Assembly: GCA_000696115.1 (NCBI GenBank)
Contig: JJOH01000015.1
Span: forward strand, 186,001 to 250,000
Direction: 5' to 3'
Source: Streptomyces olindensis
GTDB lineage: Bacteria > Actinomycetota > Actinomycetes > Streptomycetales > Streptomycetaceae
DNA: 64,000 bases
The stretch's first letter is position 1. Each line of letters opens with the position of its first letter. This document shows positions 1-7,429 of the stretch, in pieces. The translations under genes were made by a program, and so were the position numbers. Under the pieces are notes generated by a model. That model was not told the origin of the DNA. It searched no databases and was given only the letters and a program-made list of their open reading frames with translations.

Positions 1-698
1 AGTCCGCGGACGAAGCTGGCGCCCTGGGCGTGGCGGACGGCGGGCGGGGTGTAGCCGTTGCGGGCGCAGGTGGTCAGCAGGTCGTCGTAGACGGCGGGGG
101 CGGCGGGGCGCGGGAAGAGGATCAGGTCGTGGCCGGTGAGGGAGGCGAGCGGGACCTCGGGCAGCCCGGCCGGCGCCGCGTCGCCCGGCAGCAGCACGCC
201 CAGTTCGCGCCGCAGCACCGGGCCGAGCTCCAGGCCGGAGACGTCGCAGGGGTGGTGGATCAGCCCGACGTCCAGCTCGTGCGCGGCGAAAGCGGCCAGT
301 TGCTGGGCGGTGGACAGCTCGTGCAGTTCCAGTTCCAGGTCGGCGGCGCCCTCGGTGAAGCCCGCCAGCAGCGCGGCGACCGTCCGGCCGGACAGGTCCG
401 GGGGCAGCGCGGCCCGCAGCAGGCCGGTCTCGCCGTCGCGGATGCGGCGCGCGGTGGCCATCAGCGCCTCGGAGCGGGCCAGCACCTCCCGCGCCTCGGC
501 CAGCAGCAGCGACCCGGCCTCGGTGATGGTCACCTGACGGCTCGTGCGCTCGAAGAGGCGGACGCCCAGGTGCCTCTCCAGGCGCTGGATGCGCTGCGAG
601 AGGGGCGGCTGGGCCATGCCCAGGCGAGCCGCGGCACGGCCGAAGTGTGACTCTTCTGCAACAGCCACGAAGCACTCCAGGTGCCGCACCAGGTCCAC
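1..698 (-). CDS. LysR-family transcriptional regulator (3' end outside window)
   Basis: The first 232 residues of a LysR regulator are present, reading off the window start; the family is usually about 300 residues. The N-terminal winged helix-turn-helix is clear (FVAVAEESHFGRAAARLG, then QPPLSQRIQRLE), followed by part of the effector-binding domain. I chose the GTG at 698 because the HTH then begins at the usual distance; a GTG three codons later is possible. The gene is divergent from a penicillin-binding protein and beta-lactamase pair, and a T-N11-A LysR box lies just upstream, so autoregulation and control of the pair are likely. The effector is unknown. Confidence 0.88.
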   Translation of the reverse strand, partial: MDLVRHLECFVAVAEESHFGRAAARLGMAQPPLSQRIQRLERHLGVRLFERTSRQVTITEAGSLLLAEAREVLARSEALMATARRIRDGETGLLRAALPPDLSGRTVAALLAGFTEGAADLELELHELSTAQQLAAFAAHELDVGLIHHPCDVSGLELGPVLRRELGVLLPGDAAPAGLPEVPLASLTGHDLILFPRPAAPAVYDDLLTTCARNGYTPPAVRHAQGASFVRG

Positions 699-709
699 GA
701 GCAGCGATC

Positions 710-724
710 ATATCGACTGGATAT
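710..724. promoter_or_regulatory. LysR box (T-N11-A dyad) in divergent promoter
   Basis: ATATC-N5-GATAT is a perfect 5-bp dyad fitting the LysR rule T-N11-A, and it extends imperfectly into GATC on both sides. It lies 12 bp upstream of the LysR start and about 60 bp upstream of the penicillin-binding protein start. Confidence 0.55.
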
Positions 725-782
725 TGATCCGACACCGATACCGGTCTTGGACAGGATGCCGAGCCGCTGCTGTCCTCGGCGC

Positions 783-2423
783 ATGGACACTCATGCCGAC
801 CACACGGGCGTCACCACCGGCACAGCGCGACCGCGCCGCAGGGCCCCGCGGGCCGTCGTCGCCGGGGCGGTGGTGCTCGCCGCCGTCGCGGGCGGGGCGT
901 ACGCGGCCGGACTCGGGCCCTTCGCGCGGGACACCGGGCCCGACCCCGCCGCGGGGAAGCAGGCCCGTGCCTTCCTCGCCGACTGGGCCGCCGGCCGCAT
1001 GCCGAGCGCGGCGGGCCGTACGACCAACCCGGATACGGCCGAGCGCGTGCTGGACAGCTTCACCGCCGGACTCGACATCGACGGGCCCAGGCTCACGGCC
1101 GGGTCCCCGGCCGAGGCCGAGGACGGCACGATCACCGTCCCGTTCACCGCCAGGATGCCCGTCACCGGCCTCGGCACGTGGACGTACCGGTCCGAGCTGC
1201 CGCTGCGCGAGCAGGGCGACGGCTCCTGGAAGGTGGACTGGACACTGTCCCTCGTCCACCCGCGCCTGAGCGACACCGAAAAGTTCCGCCTGGAACGGGA
1301 GGAGACGAAGCCCCCCGAGGTCACCGACCGGCAGGGGACGACCATGACCGGCGACGCGTACCCCTCCCTCGCGCCCCTCATGACCCGGCTCGGCGGAGGC
1401 GACGGCACCGGCTCGGGCGCGCGCGGCGCCATCCGCCTGGTCGACCGGGCCACCGGGAAGGTGGAGCGCACGGAGGCCACGTTCGGCGCGCGGACCGTCC
1501 GGGACGACGGCCCCGTGCGCACGACCCTCGACGCCGACTGGCAGGCCGCCGCCGAGAAGGCCCTCGCCGCCCACGCCGACGGCAGGAACGCCGCACTCGT
1601 CGCCCTGCGCGTCGAGGACGGCGAGATCCTGGCCGTCGCCAACTCCCCGTCCTCCGGCTTCAACCGCGCCCTCTCCGGCACCTACGCGCCCGGCTCCACC
1701 TGGAAGGTCGTCACCAGCAGCGCCCTGCTGCTCAAGGACGCCGTCGCGCCGGACGACGTGGTGGACTGCCCCAAGTACCTCACGGTGGGCAAGCGGTTCC
1801 AGAACGTGGAGCTGTCCGAGCATCCGGGCGCCACCTTCCGCAAGGACTTCACCGAGTCGTGCAACACCGCCTTCATCAGCCTGCGCGACCGGCTCGACGA
1901 CGGGGAGCTGGGCGACGTGGCCCGCACCTACTTCGGCGTGGGCCAGGAGTGGCACATCGGGGCTCCCTCGTACGACGGCGCGGTGCCGGTGCCGAAGGAC
2001 GAGACGGAGAAGGCCGCCTCGATGATCGGGCAGGGCCGCGTGCAGGCCAACCCGCTGATCATGGCGTCCGTCACCGCGACAGCCGTCTCCGGCACCTTCC
2101 ACCAGCCCTCGCTCACCGACGGCACCGAGGACACGACCGAGACGACACCGCTGCCGAAGGACGTCGTCACGCGGCTGCGCGAGATGCTGCGGGCCACCGT
2201 CACCGACGGCACCGCGAAGATCCTCGCCGACCTGCCCGGCGAGATCGGCGCCAAGACCGGCACCGCCGAGGTGTCCGACGAGCAGGACAACAACGGCTGG
2301 CTCGTCGCCCACCGCGGCAACGTCGCCGTCGCCTGCGTCGTCGAGGAGGGCGTCACCGGCGGCGGCTCCGCCGGGCCGGTCGTGCGCGGCCTGCTGGCCG
2401 CCGTGCCCGGCGACCCCGAGTGA
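783..2423 (+). CDS. Penicillin-binding protein with MecA_N/NTF2-like domain and transpeptidase domain
   Basis: A 546-residue membrane-anchored penicillin-binding protein. One transmembrane anchor lies near residues 22-42. A MecA_N (NTF2-like) domain spans about 58-160, and a transpeptidase domain spans about 250-540. All three active-site motifs are present: STWK with the nucleophile Ser305, SCN at 359-361, and KTG at 491-493. It acts outside the membrane on peptidoglycan or as a beta-lactam sensor. The ATG at 783 is chosen because the basic n-region and anchor follow directly; an in-frame ATG at 756 is an alternative, and neither has a strong ribosome site. A class A beta-lactamase follows 82 bp downstream and a LysR regulator is divergent, so a role in beta-lactam response is inferred. 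Confidence 0.9.
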   Translation: MDTHADHTGVTTGTARPRRRAPRAVVAGAVVLAAVAGGAYAAGLGPFARDTGPDPAAGKQARAFLADWAAGRMPSAAGRTTNPDTAERVLDSFTAGLDIDGPRLTAGSPAEAEDGTITVPFTARMPVTGLGTWTYRSELPLREQGDGSWKVDWTLSLVHPRLSDTEKFRLEREETKPPEVTDRQGTTMTGDAYPSLAPLMTRLGGGDGTGSGARGAIRLVDRATGKVERTEATFGARTVRDDGPVRTTLDADWQAAAEKALAAHADGRNAALVALRVEDGEILAVANSPSSGFNRALSGTYAPGSTWKVVTSSALLLKDAVAPDDVVDCPKYLTVGKRFQNVELSEHPGATFRKDFTESCNTAFISLRDRLDDGELGDVARTYFGVGQEWHIGAPSYDGAVPVPKDETEKAASMIGQGRVQANPLIMASVTATAVSGTFHQPSLTDGTEDTTETTPLPKDVVTRLREMLRATVTDGTAKILADLPGEIGAKTGTAEVSDEQDNNGWLVAHRGNVAVACVVEEGVTGGGSAGPVVRGLLAAVPGDPE

Positions 2424-2431
2424 CGGCGAGC

Positions 2432-2491
2432 GAGACCGCAGCGACAACCCCGCTGAAACCGCAGTGGAAACCGCGGTGAAAACCGCAGTGA
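2432..2491 (+). repeat. Five 12-bp tandem units before the beta-lactamase ribosome site
   Basis: A 12-bp period runs between the PBP stop and the beta-lactamase. The last three units are near-identical (AAACCGCAGTGG, AAACCGCGGTGA, AAACCGCAGTGA); the first two are degenerate. The array abuts AAGGAG. A GTG inside it is in frame with the lactamase, but the ribosome site favours the ATG at 2506. Confidence 0.6.
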
Positions 2492-2505
2492 AAGGAGCAC
2501 CCCGC

Positions 2506-3450
2506 ATGTCCGCCGACCGGTCCGCCTCCACCCGCCGCGCCTTCCTGGCCGCCGCGACCCTGCTCCCCCTCGCCGCCTGCGGCACGGACGACCCGCCCGC
2601 CGACCGCGCCGGGCGGTCCGCCCCGGCCACCCGGTCCGCCCCGGCGCCGAGCCGCCCGCCGGTACACCGCCCCCGGCTGGCGGACCTGGAGCGCGCGTAC
2701 GGCGCCCGGATCGGGGTGCACGCCCTCGCGACCGGCACGGGCGCCACGGTCGTGCACCGCGCCGACGAGCGCTTCGCGTTCTGCTCGACCTTCAAGGCCC
2801 TGGCCGCCGCGGCGGTCCTGCACCACCGCTCCCCGCACGACCTCGACCGGCGCGTCACCTACACCCGCGCCGACCTGCGCTCCACCACCCCGATCACCGG
2901 CAGGCACCTCGCGACCGGCATGACCCTCCGCCAACTCTGCGACGCCGCCGTCCGCTTCAGCGACGGCGCGGCCGGCAACCTGCTGATGCGCGACATCGGC
3001 GGCCCCGCGGCACTCACCGCCTACCTGCGCCGGCTCGGCGACGACGTCAGCCGCATGGACCACTACGAGCCCGAACTGCACGACGTCCCGCCGGACGACC
3101 CCAGCGACACCACCACCCCGCGGGCGATCGCCACCGACTTCCACCGGCTCCTGCTGGGCACCGCCCTCCCGGCCCGCGACCGCGCGCTGCTCATGGACTG
3201 GCTCTCCCGCAACGCCACCGCCGTCGGCGCCCGCCGCATCCGGGCCGGACTCCCCCGGGGCTGGAAGGTCGCCGACAAGACCGGCACGGGCGACTACGGC
3301 CGGGCCAACGACATCGCGGTCGTCCACCCGCCCCGCGCCGAGCCGCTCGTCCTGGCCGTGATGACCGACCGCCCCGGCCGCGACGCCGAGCCGTCGGACG
3401 CCGTGATCGCCGAGGCGACCCGGCGGACCGTCGCCGCCCTGGGCCTGTGA
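2506..3450 (+). CDS. Class A beta-lactamase, Tat-type lipoprotein
   Basis: A 314-residue serine beta-lactamase that hydrolyses penicillins in the cell envelope. The N-terminus has a twin-arginine signal (STRRAFLAAA) ending in a lipobox (LAAC), so it is probably a Tat-exported lipoprotein. Motifs are STFK with Ser94, SDG at 152-154 in place of the usual SDN, EPEL with Glu188 as general base, and KTGTGDYG at 258. The residue at Ambler position 170, normally Asn, appears to be His. The SDG form occurs in actinomycete enzymes. The start has AAAGGAG eight bases upstream. It follows the penicillin-binding protein and may be co-transcribed with it. Confidence 0.93.
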   Translation: MSADRSASTRRAFLAAATLLPLAACGTDDPPADRAGRSAPATRSAPAPSRPPVHRPRLADLERAYGARIGVHALATGTGATVVHRADERFAFCSTFKALAAAAVLHHRSPHDLDRRVTYTRADLRSTTPITGRHLATGMTLRQLCDAAVRFSDGAAGNLLMRDIGGPAALTAYLRRLGDDVSRMDHYEPELHDVPPDDPSDTTTPRAIATDFHRLLLGTALPARDRALLMDWLSRNATAVGARRIRAGLPRGWKVADKTGTGDYGRANDIAVVHPPRAEPLVLAVMTDRPGRDAEPSDAVIAEATRRTVAALGL

Positions 3451-3478
3451 CACCGGACCGGGGTCTATAACGGGGGCC

Positions 3479-3841
3479 ATGATCTATCACGTCGTACCGC
3501 AGACCGACTGGAACACCGCCCCCGACCGGCCCTACGCCCCCGCCTCCCTCGCCGAGGAGGGCTTCGTGCACTGCTCCCCCGACGAGGCGACCACGCTGGC
3601 CGTCGTCAACGCCTTCTACCGGGACGCGCCCAGGCCGCTGCTGGTCCTCGCCCTCGACGAGGCGCGGCTCACCGCGCGGGTGGAGTGGGAGGCGGCGGCC
3701 CCCGCCCCGCCGCCCGGCGTCGGCGGTGACACCCTGTTCCCGCACGTCTTCGGCCCCCTCGACCGGGACGCGGTCGACCACGTCCTGGAGGTGCGGTGGG
3801 ACGGGGCGGGCCGGGCTTCGGACCTGAGTACGACAGGATGA
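3479..3841 (+). CDS. DUF952 family protein
   Basis: A 120-residue cytoplasmic protein of the DUF952 family. It shows the typical opening IYHVV, the segment EEGFVHCS and the C-terminal FPHVFGPL. The biochemical function is not established. A TATAAC hexamer ends seven bases before the ATG and no good ribosome site is present, so the mRNA may be leaderless and independent of the beta-lactamase upstream. The next gene starts five bases after the stop, which suggests co-transcription. Confidence 0.85.
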   Translation: MIYHVVPQTDWNTAPDRPYAPASLAEEGFVHCSPDEATTLAVVNAFYRDAPRPLLVLALDEARLTARVEWEAAAPAPPPGVGGDTLFPHVFGPLDRDAVDHVLEVRWDGAGRASDLSTTG

Positions 3842-3845
3842 CCGG

Positions 3846-4520
3846 GTGACCGATCAGGAAACCCCTCCCGCCGCTCCCGCTCCCGCCCTGCGCCCGATCG
3901 GCGGCGCGGCCCGCTGTGCCGTCGTGGGCCTCGGGCTCGCCTCGCTCGCCTGGGCGGCCCGGGCGGTGTGGCACGTCCGGCTCGCCGGCGCCGGGCAGCC
4001 GGCGTCTGGACCGCCGGACCAGGGCGGCGGAGTGCACCGCCCCCTGACCGCGCTGGAGGACTCCTACCACCTGGTCGCGTCCCTGGGCAGCGCCGTCACG
4101 GCCGTGTGCGCGGTCGCGTTCCTGCTCTGGCTGGACCGCGTGCGGGACAACGCCCGGGCCCTGTCGGGCACGGAACCGCGCTACGGGTACCACTGGCTCT
4201 TCCTGGGCTGGATCGTGCCCGTCGGGAACCTCTGGATACCCCGAGGCATCGTCGCGGACGTCCACCGGTCGGTCTTCCCCGACCGGCGGCTGCCGTCCGT
4301 CGTGAACTGGTGGTGGGGCCTGTGGCTGGCCGGCCTGGCCGGCGGCGTGGGACTCGTCTACTCCGACTCCCACGACGAGGTCATCGCCCGCGCCTACACC
4401 GGCGTCCTGCCCCTGCTCGCCGCCGACCTGGTGATCATCGCCGCGGCGGTGGCCGCCGCCCTCATGGTCCGTACGCTCACGGCGGCGCAACAGGGGCACA
4501 TCGCCCGCAGGGGCTACTGA
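3846..4520 (+). CDS. DUF4328 membrane protein
   Basis: A 224-residue protein with a GTG start and about four to five predicted membrane segments (near 25-42, 78-95, 118-135, 155-170 and 185-205). The block WLFLGWIVPVGNLWIPRG followed by VNWWWGLW is characteristic of DUF4328, a family of unknown role. It starts five bases after the DUF952 gene. Its stop overlaps the 3' end of the convergent methyltransferase gene by seven bases. Confidence 0.8.
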   Translation: MTDQETPPAAPAPALRPIGGAARCAVVGLGLASLAWAARAVWHVRLAGAGQPASGPPDQGGGVHRPLTALEDSYHLVASLGSAVTAVCAVAFLLWLDRVRDNARALSGTEPRYGYHWLFLGWIVPVGNLWIPRGIVADVHRSVFPDRRLPSVVNWWWGLWLAGLAGGVGLVYSDSHDEVIARAYTGVLPLLAADLVIIAAAVAAALMVRTLTAAQQGHIARRGY

Positions 4521-5398
4521 CCGGTCCGGCGGGGCCGGTGCACCGACACGAGGAACGAGGCGGTCACCCGCACCGGTGTCCCCGACCCGGCGACCCGGTG
4601 CCGCAGTTCCTCGGGGTCGAGGTGGTGCGCGGTGGGGGTCATGGCCACCAGGCCGGTGACGTCCTCGGCCGTGAGGGTCATGGCGTACTCCAGCGGCTCC
4701 GGGCGGCCGGGCCGGAAGCCGGCCGACAGGGTGCGGCGCAGGCGTTCCTCCTTGCTGGCGTCGACCGCCAGCAGCCCGAGCGGCTCGTGCAGTTCGCGCA
4801 GGTGCCGGCGGGTGGGCGTGACGACGAGCAGGGCGCCGTCCGGGCGCAGGACGCGGTGGAACTCCGGGCCGTTGCGGGGTGCGAAGACGTTGAGCAGGAG
4901 GTGGGCGCAGCCGGTGCGGACGGGCCACGGCCGCCAGACGTCCCAGCCGGCGGCCTCCGCGCGGGGATGGGCGCGGGCGGTGGCGCGCAGGGCGGCGGCG
5001 GAGGTGTCCAGGCCGACGCCCAGGGCGCCGGGGAGGGCGTCCAGGACGGCGGCCAGGTAGTGGCCGGTGCCCGCGCCGACGTCCAGCACGGTGGCGTCGG
5101 GCGGGGCCAGTTCGGTGGCGAGGTCCGCGAGGGTGCGGGCGAGCGGGTCGTAGTGCCCGGCGCGGAGGAAGGCGGCGCGGCAGCGGACCATGTCGGCGGA
5201 GTCGGCGCTCGTCGCCCGCGACCGGCCGGTCAGCAGGCTGACGTAGCCGTGGCGGGCGAGGTCGAAGGTGTGCCGGCCGGGGCAGCGCAGGGCGCCGTCG
5301 GCGCGTTCGAGGCCGGCTCCGCACAGGGGGCAGGTCAGGATCGTCAGCAGCCGGTCGGACGGGCGGCGTCGGCCGGTGCCCGTGGGCAGGGGTGGCAT
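4514..5398 (-). CDS. 23S rRNA (guanine-N1)-methyltransferase, RlmA/TlrB type
   Basis: A 294-residue SAM-dependent rRNA methyltransferase. The N-terminal zinc-binding module is visible (CPLC at 23-26, then Cys39 and His43), followed by a Rossmann fold with LDVGAGTGHYL. Family members methylate G745 (RlmA-I) or G748 (RlmA-II/TlrB) in the ribosomal exit tunnel, and the TlrB form contributes to tylosin-type macrolide resistance. Actinomycete homologues are usually the TlrB type, but I cannot settle the target base here. The ATG at 5398 has GAGGAG just upstream. The gene stands alone between convergent neighbours. Confidence 0.85.
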   Translation of the reverse strand: MPPLPTGTGRRRPSDRLLTILTCPLCGAGLERADGALRCPGRHTFDLARHGYVSLLTGRSRATSADSADMVRCRAAFLRAGHYDPLARTLADLATELAPPDATVLDVGAGTGHYLAAVLDALPGALGVGLDTSAAALRATARAHPRAEAAGWDVWRPWPVRTGCAHLLLNVFAPRNGPEFHRVLRPDGALLVVTPTRRHLRELHEPLGLLAVDASKEERLRRTLSAGFRPGRPEPLEYAMTLTAEDVTGLVAMTPTAHHLDPEELRHRVAGSGTPVRVTASFLVSVHRPRRTGQ

Positions 5399-5532
5399 GG
5401 GTGCTCCTCGGAGCGCGGCGCGGCGCGACGGGGCGCGGGGCCGCGCGGGCGGTGGACGGTGAGTCGTCGGCGCCCGCGTCCGGCCGCGGCGCCCTCGGCG
5501 GGGCGTCGGTGGCGGCCGGTTGCGGACACGCC

Positions 5533-5569
5533 GAGGACGGCGACGTGAGCGGTCCACGTCGCCGTCCTC
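5533..5569 (-). terminator. Hairpin terminator of the pectate lyase gene
   Basis: A perfect 15-bp stem (GAGGACGGCGACGTG and its complement) with a 7-base loop lies about 60 bp beyond the lyase stop. No U-tract follows, as is common in Streptomyces. Confidence 0.75.
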
Positions 5570-5629
5570 ACCGCCGCGTCAGAGGAAGGAGTGCGGCAGG
5601 GCGTTGTATGCCGGAGCCATGCGTCCAGG

Positions 5630-7204
5630 CTACTGGGCGCCGCCGAACGTCACCACGAGCCGCCCGTCCGAGGCGAAGGACCAGCGCAGGGCACCGGCGT
5701 AGGAGGAGCAGCGGGAGCCGTTCGTGCCGGACCAGAACTGGTTCGAGCCGTCGGAGTCGCCGATGATCCGGTCGTTGGAGCCGCTGTCGCACGAGGTGTT
5801 GGTGCGGAACACCGACGTGCTGCCGGAGTCGAAGTTGAAGTTGCGCTGCTCGTTGCCGACGCCGACGTTGTCCGAGATCTGCATCGTGCCGGTGTTGCGG
5901 TTGTAGGTGAAGCCGTGCTTGCCGTTGCCGTAGGCGATGTTGCGCCGCACGACGTGGGGGACGGCGATGTCCTCGCCGCCGAGCTTGTAGCCGTTGCGGT
6001 CGCCGTTGCCGGCCTGGGAGCCGTCGCTGAGGGTGCCGTTGCCGAAGGCGAGGGAGTCCTCGATGGTCACCGCGCCGATGGGGCCGGTGTCGGACTTGGT
6101 GTACAGGTCGTAGCCGTCGTCGATGTTGTGGTGGGCGACGGTGTGGCGGAAGACGTTGCCGGGGCCGACGGTGAGCTTCGGGGCGAAGCCGTCGGCGTCC
6201 TCGCCGTCGGAGTCGGCGTTGTCGTGCGATTCCGCGCTGAGGATGAGGTTGTTGGACGGCCACTGGTCCTTGGGCGTGCTGGAGAGCGCGCGCGAGAGCT
6301 GGAGCCCGGAGTCGCGGTTGAAGCGGGTCACCGTGCGCTCGATGACGTTGTTGCTGCCGCTGAGGAAGATGCCGTTGTCGCCGGCCCGTTCGACGACGAT
6401 GCCCTTGACGTGCCAGTACGAGGCGTTGACGGCGAGGCCTCGGTTGGCCGGGTCCTCGCTCTGGGCGGAGAAGTTCAGCACGGGTGTCTCGCCGGGGTGG
6501 GCGAACAGTTCCGTGCGGTCGCCCGCCGTGCCGTTCCTGCCCGCCGGGATGGTGACGGTCTGGGAGTGGCGGTACGTGCCGCCGCGCAGGTAGATGGTGC
6601 CGCCGGCGGAGATGCGGCTGATCGCGGAGGTGAGGGTCGTCGGGGCGGACTGGGTGCCGGCGGCGCCGTCGGTGCCGTTCGGCGCGACGTACAGGACCGG
6701 GCCGGTGGGCTGCGGTTCACTGCCGCCCGTCTCGACGTCGACGTAGTCGACGTTGGGCAGGCCGGCGGAGGTGGTCGGGCCGAGGCGGACGGTGTTGGCG
6801 CCCGCCCGCACCGGCACGGTGAGCGTCTTGGTGGCCCAGGTGCTCCACGCGCCGGTGCCCTCGAAGGAGGCCGTGCCGGCCGTCGTGCCGTTCACGGTGA
6901 TGTTCGCGGGCCGTGCGGTGGTCGTGCCGTTGGCGAAGCGGATGTGCAGCGTCGCCGTGCCGGCGGCGGACGCGTTCACCGTGAACTGGGCGTAGCCGCC
7001 GGTGCCGTTGTCGCCGTTGCAGAAGCCGCTGCCGGAGAACCCGGCCCAGTCCGAGTCGATGGTGCCCGTGCAGACCGACGGCGAGGCCTCGGCCTCGTAC
7101 CGGGTGGTCGCCGCCTGGGCCGTGGGGCCGGACACCGCGACGAGGGTGCCGGCCAGCAGGCCGACGGACGCGATCACTGGTCTCAGTTGCATCGTTCGTC
7201 TCAT
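5630..7204 (-). CDS. Secreted pectate lyase-like enzyme: CBM35 plus right-handed beta-helix (PL9-like)
   Basis: A 524-residue exported polysaccharide lyase. A Sec signal spans about 1-31 (cut after AQA). A CBM35 jelly-roll spans about 34-157 (RYEAEAS, then GGYAQFTV), with a linker to about 170. A right-handed parallel beta-helix follows, with YVAPNGTDG, IYLRGGTY, DGFAPK and NIAYGNGKHGF as in the PL9/PelL family, which cleaves polygalacturonate. The start has TTGGAG eight bases upstream; an ATG four codons later is the alternative. Upstream lie a good promoter, a LacI-type AAGCGCTT element and a palindrome shared with a distant MFS transporter, so substrate-induced control is likely. Confidence 0.87.
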   Translation of the reverse strand: MRRTMQLRPVIASVGLLAGTLVAVSGPTAQAATTRYEAEASPSVCTGTIDSDWAGFSGSGFCNGDNGTGGYAQFTVNASAAGTATLHIRFANGTTTARPANITVNGTTAGTASFEGTGAWSTWATKTLTVPVRAGANTVRLGPTTSAGLPNVDYVDVETGGSEPQPTGPVLYVAPNGTDGAAGTQSAPTTLTSAISRISAGGTIYLRGGTYRHSQTVTIPAGRNGTAGDRTELFAHPGETPVLNFSAQSEDPANRGLAVNASYWHVKGIVVERAGDNGIFLSGSNNVIERTVTRFNRDSGLQLSRALSSTPKDQWPSNNLILSAESHDNADSDGEDADGFAPKLTVGPGNVFRHTVAHHNIDDGYDLYTKSDTGPIGAVTIEDSLAFGNGTLSDGSQAGNGDRNGYKLGGEDIAVPHVVRRNIAYGNGKHGFTYNRNTGTMQISDNVGVGNEQRNFNFDSGSTSVFRTNTSCDSGSNDRIIGDSDGSNQFWSGTNGSRCSSYAGALRWSFASDGRLVVTFGGAQ

Positions 7205-7238
7205 CGTTCGTCTCCAAGAGGTGGGGTGCCGAACGGGG

Positions 7239-7252
7239 GCAAGCGCTTTCTG
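7239..7252. promoter_or_regulatory. LacI-family-type operator over the lyase start point
   Basis: The core AAGCGCTT at 7241-7248 is the palindrome typical of LacI-family repressors. It sits at the expected transcription start of the promoter at 7258-7286, a position that suits repression. Confidence 0.5.
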
Positions 7253-7257
7253 GCCGC

Positions 7258-7286
7258 AACGTAAGAGCCTGCCGTGGACGCGTCAA
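7258..7286 (-). promoter_or_regulatory. Promoter of the pectate lyase gene
   Basis: On the minus strand, TTGACG (7286-7281) and TACGTT (7263-7258) are separated by exactly 17 bp, a housekeeping-type promoter about 50 bp upstream of the ATG. Confidence 0.6.
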
Positions 7287-7306
7287 TAGACCCGTACATG
7301 ATTTCA

Positions 7307-7322
7307 ATTCATGAACATGAAC
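7307..7322. promoter_or_regulatory. 16-bp near-palindrome shared with the MFS promoter at 52442
   Basis: ATTCATGAACATGAAC contains the dyad TTCAT-N4-ATGAA just upstream of the lyase -35 box. It matches the sequence at 52442-52457 in 14 of 16 positions, implying a common regulator. Confidence 0.55.
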
Positions 7323-7355
7323 CCGAGGGGCGGGAATCAGCCACCCGGAACGCCG

Positions 7356-7389
7356 ACTGCCCGCACCCGGCGAACCGGGTGCGGGCAGT
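7356..7389 (-). terminator. Hairpin terminator of the LASTG surface-protein gene
   Basis: A perfect 15-bp stem (ACTGCCCGCACCCGG and its complement) with loop CGAA lies about 40 bp beyond the stop. Confidence 0.8.
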
Positions 7390-7429
7390 GAGATGACGCT
7401 ACGTCAGGCGCGGTCGCGCCGGCCGGGCA

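Noticed and set aside
2464..2505. Upstream GTG start extending the beta-lactamase by 14 residues
   Set aside because: The extension is made of the 12-bp repeats and lacks a ribosome site, whereas ATG 2506 follows AAAGGAG.
708..2858. Long open frame antisense to the PBP and beta-lactamase genes
   Set aside because: It is a mirror of strongly GC3-biased genes; the protein is low-complexity Gly/Ala/Arg with no domain, while the other strand has intact active-site motifs.
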